From: Brotonthovivens ammoniilytica
Lineage (GTDB): Bacteria > Bacillota > Clostridia > Lachnospirales > Lachnospiraceae
DNA: 64,000 nt
Direction: 5' to 3'
Assembly: GCF_025566885.1 (NCBI RefSeq)
Contig: NZ_JAOQJQ010000009.1
Span: 50,995 to 114,994 of the forward strand
Position numbers and translations under genes: made by a program. Numbering within the stretch: position 1 is the first letter of the stretch; each line of letters begins with the position of its first letter. Positions 61,407-64,000 of the stretch are shown in pieces. Below the pieces are notes generated by a model, which was not told the DNA's origin, ran no database searches, and saw only the letters and a list, made by a program, of their open reading frames with translations.

Positions 61407-62289
61407 TCTCACATTTGATATATTTAAAAAATTGTCTTGCGCCTGTAGTCAGATGCCGCCCCTTAGGACGGATCATATAAAGACTTCTCTCTGTACTTTT
61501 TCCCGTCAGAGAAAACTTCAGTACATTCGCTGCACCTGCCGCAGCCATGCCGGAAACAATGGCTGAGCCGATTCCCAGGGCAACAGAATTTAATATTGCC
61601 TCATTATTATCCATCCGGGCTGCCATATGTATCCTTTCCGGACTGATATTATTCTCACACAAAAAGCGGTCTGCAGCCTGCTGGGTTCCGGATCCTGCTT
61701 CTCTGAAAATAAGCGGCTCTGAGAGCAGATCATTTCCCACCGCTCCCTTGGCCTGCTTTTCCCTGAAAAACTCCGTATCCGGAGTGATCAAAACCAGCCT
61801 GTCCTCCCATAACAAATCATAGCAGACCTCCTTTCGGTTAAACATACCTCCCGCAAACCCAATTTGAGCCTCCCCTTCCAGAATCATCTTATGAACAGCT
61901 GCACTGTCACCGCTTTTTAATGTAAACAGACAATCCGGCTGCTTTTTTTTATAACCCGCAAGCACTGCCGGAAGCCGATACTGCATAGGGATTGTGGAAG
62001 CCGCAAGCACCAGCTCAAAAGCCGTATGCTCCTGAAGCTCTCTCGCCAGATCCTCGCAGCTTTGCAGCACTGCCCTGGCATGGGCATAGATTTTCTGTCC
62101 GGCTTCTGTAAGCAGTATTTTCCGTTTGCCGGTTCTTATAAATACCGGCACACCGCACTCTTTTTCCAGCGCGGCCACATGACCGCTGACAGTAGACTGC
62201 GCCAGATACAATTTTTCCGCTGCTGCTGTAAAGCTTTTGCACTCTACCACTGCGGCAAACACTTCCAGCTGTTTTAAATTAAAATTCAT
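61378..62289 (-). CDS. LysR-family regulator, selenium-metabolism type
   Basis: A 303-residue LysR regulator. Its N-terminal helix-turn-helix is NLKQLEVFAAVVECKSFTAAAEKLYLAQSTVSGHVAALE (about 4-42), followed by a substrate-binding domain. A LysR subgroup is known to accompany selenium-utilisation genes, and the neighbours fit. Targets probably include the yedE/tusA-like pair and the DUF3343/desulfurase pair. The effector is unknown. Confidence 0.88.
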   Translation of the reverse strand: MNFNLKQLEVFAAVVECKSFTAAAEKLYLAQSTVSGHVAALEKECGVPVFIRTGKRKILLTEAGQKIYAHARAVLQSCEDLARELQEHTAFELVLAASTIPMQYRLPAVLAGYKKKQPDCLFTLKSGDSAAVHKMILEGEAQIGFAGGMFNRKEVCYDLLWEDRLVLITPDTEFFREKQAKGAVGNDLLSEPLIFREAGSGTQQAADRFLCENNISPERIHMAARMDNNEAILNSVALGIGSAIVSGMAAAGAANVLKFSLTGKSTERSLYMIRPKGRHLTTGARQFFKYIKCEMTPASIGGE

Positions 62290-62370
62290 AGACGCCTCCC
62301 TGGCCTGCCCCTCTTTGGGGGATAAAAACTAATACTTCCACACCTTTTTTACCTGGATAACTGCCTGATT

Positions 62371-62610
62371 CTAAAGATATACCTCATATACCTCATATAT
62401 CTCATCATATTCCAACCCTGTCAGCGCCCTTTCCACCTGTTCTCGTTCTGTAACCGGTGCGCACCAGGCGATTCCGCAGTCCGATGTCACAGATCTTGGA
62501 ACCGGAGCCAGACGTCCCAAAATCTCCTGCTGCTTACATTGCTTTTCCATAGCCATTGCATCTGCAGTTGTATGAAAGGTAATTACCAGCATTAACTTTT
62601 TTTCTCTCAT
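62371..62610 (-). CDS. DUF3343 putative Se/S carrier-like protein
   Basis: A 79-residue protein opening with MLVITFHTTADAMAMEK and containing the family Cys pair in SDCGIAWCAP (about 44-53). DUF3343 proteins accompany selenium-utilisation genes and are proposed sulfur or selenium carriers. It overlaps the cysteine desulfurase stop by 4 bp (ATGA), so the two are translated together and could hand over persulfide or perselenide. Confidence 0.9.
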   Translation of the reverse strand: MREKKLMLVITFHTTADAMAMEKQCKQQEILGRLAPVPRSVTSDCGIAWCAPVTEREQVERALTGLEYDEIYEVYEVYL

Positions 62611-63740
62611 AATTTCGCAATACTCCTTACCGCATCAATAGCTGTCCTGATTTCTTCCTCCGTATTAAACCAGCCGAAGGAAAAACGGACTGCCCCCTGT
62701 CCCTTTGTCCCAAGGGCCTCATGCATTCTCGGAGCACAGTGGGCGCCCGATCTCACAGCAATATCATACTCCTGCCACAATATATCCGACACTTCCCCGG
62801 AATCATACCCTTCTATATTCAGAGAAACAATGGGCGCTCTGTCTCCTGAAAAGTTTCCGTAGACGGTTACTCCCGGAATATTTTTGACGCCATCGTAAAA
62901 CAATCTCATCAGCCGGTATTCCTTTTCATGAATCTTTAAGATGCCGGTCTCTTCCAGATACTGAAAAGCGCGCAGCAGTCCTGCAATTCCATGTCCGTTT
63001 AACGTACCCGCTTCCAGCCGTACCGGATACTCCCCCGGCTGTTCCTTTGCATAAGTCTGCACACCGGTTCCCCCCATTTTCAGCGGATCTATCAAAATTC
63101 CTTTTGATACACACAGACCACCGGTTCCCTGTGGTCCCATAATTCCTTTGTGCCCGGTAAAACACAAAACACTGATCTGATCATCCTGCATATGAATGGG
63201 AAAGGTACCGGCGGTCTGGGATGCATCCAGAATAAACAACAGTCCGTGTTCTGCCGCAATCCGGCCGACTTTATGAATATCAATGAGATTACCGGTAAGG
63301 TTGGATGCATGGGTACAGATCACCGCCTTTGTATTTTTTCGGATCAGAGACGGAATATCTTCTTCCTTAACACAGCCGCTTTTATCTGATTTCAAAAAGC
63401 TGATTTCAACCCCTTGTTTTTCCAGATAATAGAGAGGACGCAGAACAGAATTATGCTCCAGATCTGTGGTAATTATATGATCTCCCTTGTGGATAAGTCC
63501 CAAAATTGCTGTATTCAGGGCTTCTGTAGCATTTGATGTAAAGCACACTCCTGCCGGATATCCAAGCTGAAAAAAGTCAGAGATCGTCTCTCTTGCTTCA
63601 TAGATCAGCCTTGCCGCCGATAACGCTCCTTCATTTACTCCCCTGCCGCTGTTTCCAATAGTGTACATTGCCTCTGCCACCGCTTTTATTACACAGTCCG
63701 GCCTGTACATAGAAGTAGCTGCATGATCTAAATATATCAT
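62607..63740 (-). CDS. Class-V aminotransferase-fold cysteine desulfurase (selenium-associated)
   Basis: A 377-residue PLP enzyme of the EF2568-like cysteine desulfurase group. The PLP lysine is in CFTGHKGIMGPQG (about 195-207), and the catalytic Cys in RSGAHCAPRMHE (about 334-345). It removes S or Se from (seleno)cysteine and loads a carrier. The DUF3343 protein encoded next to it is the likely acceptor. Start ATG at 63740 has GAGGGAGAAG upstream. SelD is not in the window but may lie beyond the right edge. Confidence 0.9.
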   Translation of the reverse strand: MIYLDHAATSMYRPDCVIKAVAEAMYTIGNSGRGVNEGALSAARLIYEARETISDFFQLGYPAGVCFTSNATEALNTAILGLIHKGDHIITTDLEHNSVLRPLYYLEKQGVEISFLKSDKSGCVKEEDIPSLIRKNTKAVICTHASNLTGNLIDIHKVGRIAAEHGLLFILDASQTAGTFPIHMQDDQISVLCFTGHKGIMGPQGTGGLCVSKGILIDPLKMGGTGVQTYAKEQPGEYPVRLEAGTLNGHGIAGLLRAFQYLEETGILKIHEKEYRLMRLFYDGVKNIPGVTVYGNFSGDRAPIVSLNIEGYDSGEVSDILWQEYDIAVRSGAHCAPRMHEALGTKGQGAVRFSFGWFNTEEEIRTAIDAVRSIAKL

Positions 63741-63913
63741 TCTTATCTTCTCCCTCTTTTACTTTAAGCCCCAGTCTAGCATCCATCCTGATATGTGTCA
63801 ATCTTTCCGATTCTTTTCATCGGTATTTCCGATATTTTCGCAAAATACCTGTCCTTTTACAGCACATCCGAAGAAGTTTTCCAAAAACACAAGACAAAAG
63901 AGGGTACCGATTT

Positions 63914-63942
63914 GAACTGCTTCCCGTCAAGTAGACAATTAA
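63914..63942. mobile_element. Possible IS3-type terminal inverted repeat
   Basis: TTGAACTGCTTCCCGTCAAG followed by TAGACAATT resembles the end of IS3-family elements known from Firmicutes. No transposase is in the window, so if real the element lies to the right of the edge. Identified by recall of the motif only. Confidence 0.3.
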
Positions 63943-63952
63943 AAAAATAAAA

Positions 63953-63997
63953 TTTTTTCTGCCAGTAGGTGTTACCTGCTGGCAGATTTTTATGCTG
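63953..63997 (+). terminator. Strong terminator-like hairpin at the right edge
   Basis: TCTGCCAGTAGGT-gtt-ACCTGCTGGCAGA (one G.T) is followed by TTTTTATG. No gene in the window reads into it on the plus strand, so it may belong to an element at the edge. The rest of 63741-63913 shows nothing gene-like. Confidence 0.7.
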
Positions 63998-64000
63998 CCT

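Noticed and set aside
1..64000. rRNA or tRNA genes, prophage
   Set aside because: No rRNA-like stretch, cloverleaf or phage structural or integrase gene was recognised on reading both strands; a tRNA search program would be needed to exclude a tRNA fully.

Overview
The window looks like a chromosomal segment of an anaerobic, low-to-mid GC Gram-positive gut-type bacterium, most likely Clostridia, family Lachnospiraceae. The evidence is the AddAB recombination pair, a rho-rpmE-DUF1385-prmC-prfA block, a der-plsY-gpsA block, pyruvate:ferredoxin oxidoreductase, an [FeFe]-hydrogenase, butyrate kinase, strong AGGAGG ribosome-binding sites and a tandem glycine riboswitch. No rRNA, tRNA, CRISPR or prophage was seen. 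A run of 310 N (48676-48985) is an assembly gap.

Layout. 1-13475 is almost all minus strand: addA (partial) and addB; a glycine-riboswitch-controlled Na+/amino-acid symporter; a FliB-like protein and a subtilisin-like protease; then prfA, prmC, DUF1385, rpmE and rho. 13699-16306 (plus) holds malic enzyme, a TIGR01212 radical SAM protein and a DUF4364 protein. 16367-27414 (minus) holds a flavin reductase, a CBS/DRTGG-type pyrophosphatase, a hendecad coiled-coil membrane protein, a CdaR/PucR regulator, an MsmX-type ATPase, dut, gpsA, plsY, der and a DUF512 radical SAM protein. 27805-31918 holds an ECF sigma/anti-sigma pair and a KAP NTPase fused to a methyltransferase, overlapping a GNAT gene. 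nifJ and an ABC-F gene are divergent, followed by three GT2 glycosyltransferases and an SDR. A minus-strand group (pgeF, yraN-like, a headless hypothetical gene, sanA-like) and a second ECF sigma gene with a membrane partner follow.

The most interesting region is 47475-59642. Two minus-strand operons encode (A) a thiolase, a DUF35/OB-fold protein fused to an acyl-carrier domain, an acyl-ACP thioesterase, a phosphotransacetylase and butyrate kinase; and (B) a ferredoxin, an AprA/fumarate-reductase-like flavoprotein, an [FeFe]-hydrogenase with a degenerate [2Fe-2S] domain and an OFA-type MFS transporter. A PucR-type regulator is divergent from operon A. Both operon promoters carry the same layout: two GTAG..AAACG-like direct repeats 30 bp apart (start to start), the second ending exactly 19 bp before a TAMAAT -10 box. 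This suggests one regulon for uptake, reductive processing and ATP-yielding cleavage of an unknown acyl or keto acid.

59761-63740 is a selenium-handling module (YedE-like transporter, TusA-like protein, LysR regulator, DUF3343 and a class-V cysteine desulfurase). A 65-bp palindromic repeat occurs at both ends of the transporter/TusA pair.

A second repeat family of about 150 bp is scattered over 3.6-45 kb. All eight copies have the same orientation. Six lie directly upstream of minus-strand genes, and the complete ones end in an intrinsic-terminator hairpin pointing at the downstream gene.
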